Both the position numbers and the translations under genes were made by a program. A model generated the notes under the pieces. It had not been told where the DNA came from and searched no databases. It worked only from the letters and a program-made list of their open reading frames with translations. Shown piece by piece: positions 8,416-16,066 of a stretch of DNA of 56,367 nucleotides. Each line of letters begins with the position of its first letter. The first letter of the stretch is position 1. Location: NCBI GenBank assembly GCA_024228935.1, contig JAAESX010000335.1:1-56367 (forward strand). The letters are read 5' to 3'. The stretch is from Pseudomonadota bacterium (GTDB taxonomy: Bacteria > Myxococcota_A > UBA796 > CAJQPC01).

Positions 8416-8994
8416 TTGCTGCTCGCATTGTGTCTGACCGTACTGGCCCAGGACCCCGAGGACACGACGCCCGCCGAGGCCGTCGAGGAGGCCCCGGTCG
8501 ACGAGGCACCCGCCGAGGTCCCTGCCGAAGACGGCTGGGAAGAGGCTGCGGTCGAAGAGGCTGCGGTCGAGGAGGCCGCGGTCGAAGAGGCCGCGGTCGA
8601 AGAGGCCGCGGTCGAAGAGGCCGTGGAGACCATCGAGGCCGTGGCCGAAGAAGAGGCCCCCGAGAGCGCCGGCTACACCAGCGGCTACGCGGCCGGCGAG
8701 GAGGACGCCAAGCGCGCCTCCGACTACGCGCTGCACGGCCTGGCGGGCTTCGGCGCCGGCTGCATCGCTGGTCCCTGCGGCTGCGTCGCGGTGCCCGCCA
8801 TCGAAGCCGTGGTCGTCCCCGGTGTGCCCGCCGGGCCCTGGCAGAGCTTCGACGAGGAGTACAAACGCGGGTACATCGACGGCTACCGCAAGAAGGTCCA
8901 GCGGCGCCGCATCATCTACTCGCTGGCCGGCGCGAGCGTCGGCACCGTCCTGGGGGTCGGGACCGGCCTGGCCTTCGGTGTGTTCATCTCCTGA
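8416..8994 (+). CDS. Exported protein with E-E-A-A-V repeats and C-terminal helix
   Basis: 192 residues from a TTG start at 8416, chosen because GAGGAGG lies about 7 nt upstream and the product opens with a short signal peptide (LLALCLTVLAQ). A Glu/Ala/Pro-rich low-complexity region follows, including about six copies of a 15-bp unit (8539-8625) encoding EEAAV. The rest has 'SAGYTSGYAAGEEDAKRASD' and 'EEYKRGYIDGYRKKVQRRR', a pattern of paired 'GY..G' motifs, with a Gly/Cys-rich segment between (FGAGCIAGPCGCVAVP). The end is a glycine-zipper-like hydrophobic segment (SLAGASVGTVLGVGTGLAFG). It is probably envelope-associated; function unknown. It diverges from the lipoprotein of the kinase operon across a 71-bp gap. 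Confidence 0.75.
   Translation: MLLALCLTVLAQDPEDTTPAEAVEEAPVDEAPAEVPAEDGWEEAAVEEAAVEEAAVEEAAVEEAAVEEAVETIEAVAEEEAPESAGYTSGYAAGEEDAKRASDYALHGLAGFGAGCIAGPCGCVAVPAIEAVVVPGVPAGPWQSFDEEYKRGYIDGYRKKVQRRRIIYSLAGASVGTVLGVGTGLAFGVFIS
8539..8625 (+). repeat. 15-bp in-frame tandem repeat
   Basis: Five full 15-bp units (gaagaggctgcggtc and variants) plus a partial sixth, inside the exported protein gene, encoding EEAAV. Length variation by recombination would stay in frame. Confidence 0.85.
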
Positions 8995-9015
8995 GGAGCC
9001 GCTCGCAGTGTCGGG

Positions 9016-9091
9016 GACCGAGAACTCGACAGTTGACCGCCAACCTGCGAGTTGTCGTCGGCGAGAGACCGAGAACTCGACAGTTGACCGC
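9016..9091. repeat. Pair of 25-bp direct repeats, 51-bp period
   Basis: gaccgagaactcgacagttg (and five further bases, ttgaccgc ending) occurs at 9016-9040 and 9067-9091 with no mismatch in 25 bp. The start-to-start distance is 51 bp, the same as for the unrelated-looking pair at 3511. The reverse complement shares GGTCA-[AG]-CTGTCGA with 28-39 at the left edge of the window. It fills most of the 155-bp gap between two plus-strand genes; no gene or convincing promoter is seen there. Confidence 0.7.
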
Positions 9092-9149
9092 GCCAACCTC
9101 CACTGCCCTCGACCCATTCCGAGGCCAGCCACCGGGATAGCCCCCGGCC

Positions 9150-10010
9150 ATGGAACGCGTCCCTCTCAGCGCTGTACGGCGCTTCATGCTCTGGTGGTTC
9201 GGCAAGACGAACCCCTACGTGTCCGCCACGGTCGCCATCGACTTCGGCATCCCCCGGGACTGGCTCGCTCGCGTGAACGAGGGCCAGGAGCACCGCATCA
9301 CCGTGAACGCCCTGATGGCGGGCGCGATCGGCAAGGTCCTGCTCGAGTTCCCCGTCGCCAACCGGCGCATCGTGGGCACACAGATCTTCCAGCCGCCCGG
9401 CGTCGGCGTCGCCATGCCCGTCTCGCTCATCGGCCACGAAGGCGAGAAGCGGATGGAGGTCTCGATGATGGCCCTCCGCGGCGTCGAGTCCCTGAGCCTG
9501 CGCGACATCGCCCGCATCTCGAAGAAGGACATCGCCGTCGAGCGAACCGGCAAGATGACGGACGCCTGGTCCGACAGGCTGACCCGAATCATCGAGGCCA
9601 GCCCCGACGTGGTCACCCGCCGCATCTGGAACCGGATGGCGGCGTTCAATCACAACCCGCTCTTCGCGGACAAGGTCTGGGAGATGGCCCCCATCACGAC
9701 CGCGCTCAGCAACGTCGGGTCGACCTACGACGGCACCCCGGGCATCTGGTTCCGAGGAGCCGCGGTCAGCCTCCCCGACCGGCTCATGCACGTCGGCACG
9801 CTGTGGGGACTGTCCGGCGTGGTCGACGAGGTCGTCGCCGTCGATGGCGAGCCGACCGTCCGGCCCATCCTCCCCGTGGTGCTCGTCTTCGATCACCGCC
9901 TGCTGGACGGCTACCTGGCGAGCCAGCTCTTCCGGCGGCTGACGCTCATCCTGCGGGACCCCTCGTCCGTGTTCGGCGAGGACGCGAGCCGCATCATCGG
10001 GGACGCCTGA
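9150..10010 (+). CDS. Free-standing 2-oxoacid dehydrogenase E2 catalytic domain
   Basis: 286 residues covering only the acyltransferase (catalytic) domain of 2-oxoacid dehydrogenase E2 proteins; there is no lipoyl domain and no peripheral-subunit-binding domain. The hallmark 'VFDHRLLDGYLASQLF' carries the catalytic His and Asp (DHRxxDG) near the C-terminus. 'ITVNALMAGAIGKVLLEFPV' matches the substrate-channel helix of the family. An insert (about residues 105-190, with 'RISKKDIAVERTGKMTD') replaces part of the usual core. Full-length E2 forms CoA-dependent acyl transfers in PDH, OGDH or BCKDH complexes, but E1 and E3 genes are absent here. A second protein of this type is encoded at 34539-35348. 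It may act as a CoA-dependent acyltransferase on an unknown carrier. Confidence 0.82.
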   Translation: MERVPLSAVRRFMLWWFGKTNPYVSATVAIDFGIPRDWLARVNEGQEHRITVNALMAGAIGKVLLEFPVANRRIVGTQIFQPPGVGVAMPVSLIGHEGEKRMEVSMMALRGVESLSLRDIARISKKDIAVERTGKMTDAWSDRLTRIIEASPDVVTRRIWNRMAAFNHNPLFADKVWEMAPITTALSNVGSTYDGTPGIWFRGAAVSLPDRLMHVGTLWGLSGVVDEVVAVDGEPTVRPILPVVLVFDHRLLDGYLASQLFRRLTLILRDPSSVFGEDASRIIGDA

Positions 10011-10296
10011 GCCGCCGGCGGTAGACGTCGACGATCGTCGTCTTCATCTTCATCCGGCTGCGGACCACGGTCCCGGCCTGGACCAGGTCGTCGAGCGCGA
10101 GCGTGACCTCGCGGATGGCCTGTCGACGAGCCAGGATCGGCGTCTCTCCGACCTCGATCTGGACCCGAATCGGCCCAGGCAGCCGCTCGACGATCTGCAC
10201 CACGGACATCCCGCCGACCAGGAGCTGCCGGAGGCGGCTCTGGCCCAGGACGTCGAACACCTCGTCTGCGAGCGGCACGGCGTATTGTGGCCGCAT
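9994..10296 (-). CDS. Small winged-helix-like protein
   Basis: 100 residues. The ATG at 10296 has a strong ribosome site (AGAAGGAG, 4 nt spacer), and third-position GC is high throughout, so the gene looks real although it overlaps both neighbours. The C-terminal half reads 'ILARRQAIREVTLALDDLVQ' then 'AGTVVRSRMKM....VDVYRRR', which looks like a recognition helix followed by a two-strand wing (inference). Its start codon overlaps head-to-head with that of the GH92 gene, and its last 17 bp overlap the end of the E2 gene. It could be a small DNA-binding regulator, but no family was recognised with certainty. Confidence 0.6.
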   Translation of the reverse strand: MRPQYAVPLADEVFDVLGQSRLRQLLVGGMSVVQIVERLPGPIRVQIEVGETPILARRQAIREVTLALDDLVQAGTVVRSRMKMKTTIVDVYRRRLRRPR

Positions 10297-12424
10297 GTGG
10301 CTCCTTCTTGCGTGCACCACCCAGACTCCGTGGCAGCCCATCGACCTGGTTGACGCCGTGAACCCGTTCATCGGCACGGGCGGACAGGGGTTTGGGTACG
10401 GCGGCGGGAACCCCGGCGCCACCGCCCCGGACGGCTTCGTGAAGGTCGGGCCGGACACCTCGCTTGACGGGCTCCGGCCGGTCTTCAACCACAGCGCCGG
10501 CTACCACTTCCCGGACACGCACCTCGAGGGCATCAGCCACCACCGGCTGCCGGGCATCGGGGTCTCGGACGGCGGCGGAGTCCGGTTCGTCATGAGCGAC
10601 GTCGACACGTTCGACCGCGACGCCCTGCGAGCGGTCTACGACCACTCCGGCGAGGACGCCTCGCCCGGCTTCTACAGCCTGGACATCCCGGACCGCGGCC
10701 ACGTCGACCTGACCGCCACACCCCACGCCGCCCACCACCGGTACGCATGGGAGAGCGACGAGCGCTGGCTGATCGTCGACATGACCGCCGCTGGGGCCAG
10801 CGACATCCCCGACCAGGTCGGCTGGATCACGCTCGACGACGACGGCATGGGCTTCACCGGCATGGTCGAGTTCCGCGGCAGCATCACGGGCCGCTCGAAC
10901 AGCTACCTGCCGCTCTACACGGTGGCGCGGTTCTCCTCGCCCGTGGTGGAGAGCACCGTCGAGGACGACAAGCTCGCGCTGAGGTTCGACACGGACGTCG
11001 AGATCCAGGTCGGGCTCTCGGCCGTCGATCTCGAGGGCGCCACCAACAACCTCGACGCCGAGATGCCGTCGCTGGACTTCGACGGGAGCTGCGCCGGGAC
11101 GCGCGCCTCGTGGGCGGATGTGCTCGGCGCCTTCGACGTGGTCGGGGGCACCCGCGAGCAGCAGATCATGTTCGCCTCGGCGCTCTACCACACCCGCCAG
11201 ATGCCCACGATCATGACGGACGTCGACGGCCGATATCGAGGGATGGACTTCGAACTCCACGAGGCCGAGGGCTGGACCTACTACACCGACTTCAGCCTGT
11301 GGGACACCTACCGGACGCTGCACCCGTTCATCATCCTGGTCTGGCCCGAGCTGGCCAGCGACCACGCCCACAGCCTGGCCGACATGGGCGAGAAGCTGGG
11401 GTTCATCCCGCGCTGGCCGGCCGGAACCATCGAGTCCGGCTCGATGATCGGCCACTCGGCCGAGGTCGTGCTGGGCGAGTCGCTCGCCAAGGGGGTCACC
11501 GACTGGCCGGCCGAGGACGCGTGGGAGATCGCGTTTGGCCAGGCCACCGATCCGGCGGCGCTGAACAGTCGCGGCCAGCTCACCGAGTACACGGACCTGG
11601 GCTACATCCCGCACGACGCGACGGACGGCTCGGTCAGCAAGACGCTCGAGTACGCGATCGACGACGCCGGGCTGTCGCTGTGGGCCACGGAGATCGGCCT
11701 GCCCGAGGACGCCTCGTTCTTCGCGGACCGTTCCAACAGCTACGCCAACGTCTTCGACGCCGACACCGAGTTCATGCGCGGGCGCTACACCGACGGCAGC
11801 TGGGTCGAGCTGGAGATGGACGGCTGGCCGGACTCGTACACCGAGGGCAACCCCTGGCAGTACACGTTCCTGGCGCCACACGACCCCGAGGGGCTGGCCG
11901 GACTCTGGCCCTCGAACGACGCGTACCTGGCCAAGCTGACCGAGCTGTTCGAGTTGGCGGAAGGCGAGCCCGACACGTTCATGCCCGACCCCTACTACTG
12001 GCACGGCAACGAGCCCGACATCCACAACGCGCTCCTGTTCGCCGCCGCCGGGGACCCCGCCTCGAGCCAGCGCTGGGTGAAGTGGATCCAGGACAACCGC
12101 TACACCCACGGGCCCGCCGGACTCGACGGAAACGACGACGGCGGCACGCTGTCCGCCTGGTACGCGTTCACCGCCATCGGCCTGTTCCCGCTCAACGGGA
12201 CGACCGACTACGTCCTGACCACCCCGCTGTTCGACGGCGTCCGGCTGAACCGGTCCGACGGCGACCTGCTGATCCAGGCCTCGGGCGAGGGCACGTACCT
12301 GGCGAACGTGATGCTCGACGGCGTGTCGCTGGAGAGCGCGCTCATCTCGCACGATCAGCTGTCTGGTGACCACACCCTGGTGTTCATCCGGTCGCCCGAG
12401 CCCACATCGTGGGGAGCGTGGTAG
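10295..12424 (+). CDS. GH92 alpha-mannosidase lipoprotein
   Basis: 709 residues. The ATG gives a very short lipoprotein signal, MWLLLAC (Cys 7). The N-terminal beta-domain starts with the family signature VNPFIGTGG and continues 'NPGATAPDGFVKVGPDTS' and 'EGISHHRLPGIGVSDGGG'. The (alpha/alpha)6 domain includes 'LWDTYRTLHPF', the Glu/His site 'YWHGNEPDIHNALLF' and the catalytic Asp loop 'GNDDGGTLSAWYAFTAIG' near residue 615. GH92 enzymes are calcium-dependent exo-alpha-mannosidases acting on alpha-1,2/1,3-linked mannose of N-glycans or yeast mannan. Location is the periplasm or outer surface. No ribosome site is visible, so translation may be leaderless. The linkage specificity cannot be read from the sequence. 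Confidence 0.92.
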   Translation: MWLLLACTTQTPWQPIDLVDAVNPFIGTGGQGFGYGGGNPGATAPDGFVKVGPDTSLDGLRPVFNHSAGYHFPDTHLEGISHHRLPGIGVSDGGGVRFVMSDVDTFDRDALRAVYDHSGEDASPGFYSLDIPDRGHVDLTATPHAAHHRYAWESDERWLIVDMTAAGASDIPDQVGWITLDDDGMGFTGMVEFRGSITGRSNSYLPLYTVARFSSPVVESTVEDDKLALRFDTDVEIQVGLSAVDLEGATNNLDAEMPSLDFDGSCAGTRASWADVLGAFDVVGGTREQQIMFASALYHTRQMPTIMTDVDGRYRGMDFELHEAEGWTYYTDFSLWDTYRTLHPFIILVWPELASDHAHSLADMGEKLGFIPRWPAGTIESGSMIGHSAEVVLGESLAKGVTDWPAEDAWEIAFGQATDPAALNSRGQLTEYTDLGYIPHDATDGSVSKTLEYAIDDAGLSLWATEIGLPEDASFFADRSNSYANVFDADTEFMRGRYTDGSWVELEMDGWPDSYTEGNPWQYTFLAPHDPEGLAGLWPSNDAYLAKLTELFELAEGEPDTFMPDPYYWHGNEPDIHNALLFAAAGDPASSQRWVKWIQDNRYTHGPAGLDGNDDGGTLSAWYAFTAIGLFPLNGTTDYVLTTPLFDGVRLNRSDGDLLIQASGEGTYLANVMLDGVSLESALISHDQLSGDHTLVFIRSPEPTSWGAW

Positions 12425-12447
12425 ATACCGCCGGAGAGAGGTCAGAC

Positions 12448-12909
12448 ATGGGCATTCGCAGCAGCATCAAGGGCGTCATCAAGGGCATGCTCGGCATGGA
12501 CGAGGCCTCCAAGCCGGCCCCGACGCCGTCTTCCAAGCCGACGAAGCCGCCCGAGCCCGAGCCCGAGCCCGACAACGCGATCTCGATGGCCAACATCGAG
12601 TGCGGCGCCCAGGAGCTCAAGGAGCGCCTGGACTGCGGCGAACACATCGTGATCGTCGATGTGCGCACCGACGGCGAGGTCGCCGGAGGCGTGGTCCCGG
12701 GAGCCGTGCACATCGAGCTCCGCACGATGCCCGACCGCTGGGAAGAGCTGAAGAACGCCGACGAGATCGTCTGCTACTGCGCTGCCGGCATGCGCAGCTT
12801 CCAGGCCGCGACGTTCCTTCGCGAGCGCGGGCTGATCAACGCGACCTCGCTCGAGGGCGGAATCGGCGCCTGGAGTGAGGCCGAAGGCGAGCTGGGCAAG
12901 CTGAGCTGA
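12448..12909 (+). CDS. Rhodanese-domain protein
   Basis: 153 residues. An N-terminal amphipathic or basic helix (MGIRSSIKGVIKGMLGMDEA) and a Pro/Glu linker precede one rhodanese domain, with 'EHIVIVDVRTDGEVAGGVVP' and the active-site loop CYCAAGMRS with its catalytic Cys in place. Rhodaneses move sulfane sulfur; the physiological acceptor is unknown. The start at 12448 (GAGAGG upstream) is preferred over the in-frame ATG at 12409, which lies inside the GH92 gene. A related protein at 28702-29175 has the same layout but lacks the Cys. Confidence 0.88.
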   Translation: MGIRSSIKGVIKGMLGMDEASKPAPTPSSKPTKPPEPEPEPDNAISMANIECGAQELKERLDCGEHIVIVDVRTDGEVAGGVVPGAVHIELRTMPDRWEELKNADEIVCYCAAGMRSFQAATFLRERGLINATSLEGGIGAWSEAEGELGKLS

Positions 12910-12925
12910 GGCTCTTGGCCGCGCC

Positions 12926-14824
12926 CTACAGGCAGACGCCCGTTCCCCAGCTGTCCTCGTCGTTGGCCTCGTTGCACTCGACGATGGCGCCGTCCTCGCC
13001 GTTGCCGCCGTCGATCGCGACCCGCACGTCGTAGATCGTCCAGCCCTCGAGCCCTGCGACCTCGAAGCTGATGCTGTCGAGCATCTCGCCGGACGGAACG
13101 GGGTGCGTGATGGTCTCGGTCGCGATCGCCTTCTCGCCTTCCGGCGTGATGACGCTGAGCACGACGTCGAAGGGGTCGACGACGTCCTCGTGCCCCTGGT
13201 TGCCCACGCGGGCCCACGCCCACAGCTTCCCGCGGTCGCACTCGGTGTCGCAGACGTAGTCCAGCGAGACGACGAGGTCCGGCTGCACCCCACCGGTGCC
13301 TGCGAGCACGTCGCCGGACCGGAAGTTGTTGTACGTCGCCCAGTTCGTGTCCTGGCTCGTCGGAATGGTGCTGTCGTCATCGACGTTGGTGATGAAGTAC
13401 GCGTGCTGGTTCCAGACCGGCCGGCCTTGCTGCCAGCTGTTGTCGGCGTCCCCGATGACCGTCACGCCCGAGTAGCTGGGCGAGCCGTACGCGCTCGAGG
13501 TGTAGACGATCTCGGCGTGCCCGTCGTTGTCGACGTCCGCGATGGCCGGGTACTCGCTGCAGGTCGCCGACGAGTGGGCGTTCTCCTGCATCTTCACGGC
13601 ACCGGTCGCGCCGTCGTAGACCCAGACCGAGACCTCGTCGGCGTAGACCACCTCGGCCGCGCCGTCGCCCTCGAAGTCGAAGACCGCGCTGCCAGTGAAG
13701 CCGCTGCTGAAGTCCTGCACCGCGTTGGACCACAGCGTGCTGCCGTCGGAGCCCTCGACGACCATGTAGACGCCGTTGCCGGCCACGCCGATCTCGGGCT
13801 CGCCGTCGCCGTCGAAGTCCGCGACCGTGGGCGGGCCGATGGTCGAGCCGGTCAGCCCGTTCTTGGTCCAGAGCACCGTGCCATCGTGGTCCTGGAGTCG
13901 AAGCGAGCCGGTGTGCGCGACGACGATCTCGCCGTACTTGTCGCTGTCGAACTGGCCGACCGCGACGAAGCCGTCGGACTGGCCGTTGGCCCACTCGGCG
14001 GTGCCGTTCTCGTCGTAGATGGCGTTGCCGACCACGACCTCGAGGTCGCCATCACGGTCGATGTCCGCGGCCACGCCCATCGGCGCCGCCCAGCCGTGCC
14101 CGGCGCCCGAGCCGTAGGCCCCCTGGGCGATCAGGCTGCCGGTGCTGCCGTCGTAGATCGCGTTGCCGATGATGACCTCGACGTCGCCGTCTCCTTCGAG
14201 ATCGTGCAGGCCCACCGCGCCGCACTGGGGGGAGTTTCCGCCCGAGTACGCGCTGGTCTTCCAGATGAGCGAGCCGTCCTCGCCACTCCACGCCGCGATG
14301 CCCGACGCGCCGGCGCCGACCACGTCCGGCTTGCCGTCGCCGTCGACGTCGCCGATCGCTGCACTCATCGGCTCGCTGCCCATCGAGTCGGCGGTGGACC
14401 ACAGGCTCGAGCCGTTGTCGCCCGAGAGCGCCCAGTAGGTGCCGCTGGAGTTGCCGACGATGACGTCGGGGGTGTCGTCCTCGTCGATGACGCCGTCGCC
14501 GTTGTCGTCGGTCAGGTTCCCGATGGCCGGCGTCGTGTACGCGCTGCCCGGCGCCGAGCTCGTCCACTCGATGACCGGGTCCCACGTGCCCGTGGTGGGC
14601 TCGTTGTTGCACTCGTCCACCAGGTCCAGGGCGAGCGCCGGGAAGTACTGCTCGTCGCAGTAGACGAGCTCGGGCGGATCGGTGTCCTCGGGCTCGACCT
14701 CGGTGTCCTCGGTGCAGTCCATCCCAGGAGGGCACGGGGGGGCCGTGTCATAGACGAACGGCTCGGTGTTGTCCTCTTCGGGGTTGAGGTCGTAGTCAGA
14801 GCACGCGAGCGCGAGCAGCAGCAT
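12926..14824 (-). CDS. FG-GAP/VCBS-repeat lipoprotein
   Basis: 632 residues. The start at 14824 is set by GGAGGG about 7 nt upstream and gives MLLLALAC (Cys 8), like neighbouring lipoproteins. A Cys/Asp/Glu-rich linker follows. Then come at least six FG-GAP/VCBS calcium-binding loops: DVDGDGKPDVVGA, DLEGDGDVEVIIG, DIDRDGDLEVVVG, DFDGDGEPEIGVA, DFEGDGAAEVVYA and DVDNDGHAEIVYT. Together they suggest a beta-propeller. The C-terminal 130 residues ('QPDLVVSLDYVCDTEC' on) resemble a CARDB-type Ig module. It is likely a surface protein; ligand unknown. It is convergent with the rhodanese gene and divergent from the DUF2203 gene. Confidence 0.88.
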   Translation of the reverse strand: MLLLALACSDYDLNPEEDNTEPFVYDTAPPCPPGMDCTEDTEVEPEDTDPPELVYCDEQYFPALALDLVDECNNEPTTGTWDPVIEWTSSAPGSAYTTPAIGNLTDDNGDGVIDEDDTPDVIVGNSSGTYWALSGDNGSSLWSTADSMGSEPMSAAIGDVDGDGKPDVVGAGASGIAAWSGEDGSLIWKTSAYSGGNSPQCGAVGLHDLEGDGDVEVIIGNAIYDGSTGSLIAQGAYGSGAGHGWAAPMGVAADIDRDGDLEVVVGNAIYDENGTAEWANGQSDGFVAVGQFDSDKYGEIVVAHTGSLRLQDHDGTVLWTKNGLTGSTIGPPTVADFDGDGEPEIGVAGNGVYMVVEGSDGSTLWSNAVQDFSSGFTGSAVFDFEGDGAAEVVYADEVSVWVYDGATGAVKMQENAHSSATCSEYPAIADVDNDGHAEIVYTSSAYGSPSYSGVTVIGDADNSWQQGRPVWNQHAYFITNVDDDSTIPTSQDTNWATYNNFRSGDVLAGTGGVQPDLVVSLDYVCDTECDRGKLWAWARVGNQGHEDVVDPFDVVLSVITPEGEKAIATETITHPVPSGEMLDSISFEVAGLEGWTIYDVRVAIDGGNGEDGAIVECNEANDEDSWGTGVCL

Positions 14825-14900
14825 GGGGAAACCCTCCGAACCCACGTACGGTAGCCGCTGTACGGGTGTGACGGCAGCCCTTTGGGTATCGTTCGGGGCG

Positions 14901-15323
14901 ATGACCCCGGACCGACCGCCCCGCAGCCGCTATTTCACCGTCACTGAGGCCAACGCAGCCCTGCCCCGGATGCGCGAGCTCATCAAGTACGCGAGCAACT
15001 GCTTCCATCAGGTGAAGTCGCTGGCGGCCGTGCTCCGCGACCCTCCGGCCGACGCCGACGTCGAGGCGCTGCTGGCCCAGGTCGAGGACCTGCGCACCGA
15101 GATCGCGCGAATCGTCGAGCACATCCACGCCGAGGGCGTCGAGGTGAAGGCGGTCGAGAAGCCGCTGTTGGACTTCCCGGCCATCTACAACGGACGCGAG
15201 GTCGTCCTGTCGTGGCACCACGGCGAGCGCCACGTCAGCTGGTGGCACCCCCTCTCGACGGGCATCGCCGGGCGGACCCCCGTCGACTACGACGAACTCG
15301 GCGCCTGGGAGTGGTGCAACTAG
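14901..15323 (+). CDS. DUF2203 family protein
   Basis: 140 residues. The pattern RYFTVTEANAALPRMRELI at the N-terminus, a helical middle, then 'GVEVKAVEKPLLDFPAIYNG' and 'VVLSWHHGERHVSWWHPLST' is that of DUF2203 (YitV-like helical proteins of unknown function, common in Gram-positives and some delta-proteobacteria). Start ATG 14901 is chosen because the family begins just before the F-x-V-x-E-A-N motif; an in-frame ATG at 14823 would overlap the start of the divergent lipoprotein gene. The ribosome site is weak. Function unknown. Confidence 0.85.
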   Translation: MTPDRPPRSRYFTVTEANAALPRMRELIKYASNCFHQVKSLAAVLRDPPADADVEALLAQVEDLRTEIARIVEHIHAEGVEVKAVEKPLLDFPAIYNGREVVLSWHHGERHVSWWHPLSTGIAGRTPVDYDELGAWEWCN

Positions 15324-15329
15324 CCCCGC

Positions 15330-15605
15330 TCAGGACGCGTTGAACGTCCCGAACTTGCGCCCCTTGAGCCACTCGGGGAAGCCGTTGCCCATGTTCCGGC
15401 CGGCCCAGTTCTCGCTCACGCGCGCGACGAACAGCCGCTGATCCGGCATCTTCTCGCCGAGCAGGTCACGCACCTTGCGAGGCGACATCGGCGTCTCGAG
15501 GATCCACGCACCGGGCACCCGGTTGGACCAGTTGCCGAGGCTCTTGAGCTCCTCGACGAACGCGTCGTTCTCCTTGCCGGCCTCCCACGTCACGAGCATC
15601 ACCAT
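15330..15605 (-). CDS. SinR/Cas2-fold small protein
   Basis: 91 residues. The start at 15605 is supported by AAGGAGAAGG just upstream; an in-frame GTG at 15620 overlaps that site. 'KENDAFVEELKSLGNWSNRV', then 'GAWILETPMSPRKVRDLLGE' and 'DQRLFVARVSENWAGRN' fit the pattern of small SinR-family proteins (Y-x-x-L-x-x-x-L-K-x-x-G-x-W, S-T-W-I-V, R-D-x-L), which have a Cas2/VapD-like ferredoxin fold. No cas genes or antitoxin partner are next to it. It could be a nuclease-like or toxin-like protein, or a simple RNA-binding fold; the activity is unknown. Convergent with the DUF2203 gene across a 6-bp gap. Confidence 0.6.
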   Translation of the reverse strand: MVMLVTWEAGKENDAFVEELKSLGNWSNRVPGAWILETPMSPRKVRDLLGEKMPDQRLFVARVSENWAGRNMGNGFPEWLKGRKFGTFNAS

Positions 15606-15661
15606 GGCCTTCTCCTTCACTGAGGCCCGGCTCGTATTGCATGCCAGGGACCGGTGCTACG

Positions 15662-16066
15662 ATGCGCCTGGGAGGAGTCTTGGGTCGACCGCTCGAACTG
15701 ATCATGGCTCGGCAGTGGATGGCGCTGTTGACGACGCCGAGCCTGCTGTTCGGCGAGGACGGCACGCTCGTCTTCTTCAACGACGCCGCAGCCGTGATCC
15801 TGGGACGCTCGTTCAGCGAGTGCGGGACGCTGACTCCGACGGAATGGCAGGCCGCGCTCCGCGTTGAGGGCGAGCTGCACATCGACGCGCCCGAGGCCTC
15901 ACTCCTGGGCCGCGCGCTCGAGTCGAACACCGCCATCCACCGCACCATCATGCTCCGCGCGATGGACGGAGCCCGGCGCCAGGTCAACGTCACCACCTTC
16001 CCGATCCGCGGCGTCGGCCAGCCGGGCATGACCGGGGTGATGGCGCTCCTCGACCCCGTCGGATGA
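15662..16066 (+). CDS. PAS-domain protein
   Basis: About 134 residues from ATG 15662 (ATG 15704 is an alternative). 'TTPSLLFGEDGTLVFFNDAA' followed by 'AVILGRSFSECG' is a PAS-domain start, and 'ARRQVNVTTFPIRG' with a closing strand fits the PAC end. There is no output domain, so it would sense through protein contact or feed a separate partner. The stop overlaps the ATG of the metallo-hydrolase gene by 4 bp (ATGA), which implies translational coupling. It heads a plus-strand run of overlapping genes up to 19629. Confidence 0.75.
   Translation: MRLGGVLGRPLELIMARQWMALLTTPSLLFGEDGTLVFFNDAAAVILGRSFSECGTLTPTEWQAALRVEGELHIDAPEASLLGRALESNTAIHRTIMLRAMDGARRQVNVTTFPIRGVGQPGMTGVMALLDPVG

Noticed and set aside
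9150..10010. Pyruvate dehydrogenase complex locus
   Set aside because: No E1, E3 or lipoyl domain nearby; only the E2 catalytic domain is encoded.
9911..12373. Long open frame antisense to the GH92 gene
   Set aside because: Composition is Val/Arg/Gly-rich shadow sequence; the plus strand carries intact GH92 motifs.
15330..15605. Genuine Cas2
   Set aside because: No Cas1 or repeat array, and the sequence fits SinR-like small proteins better.
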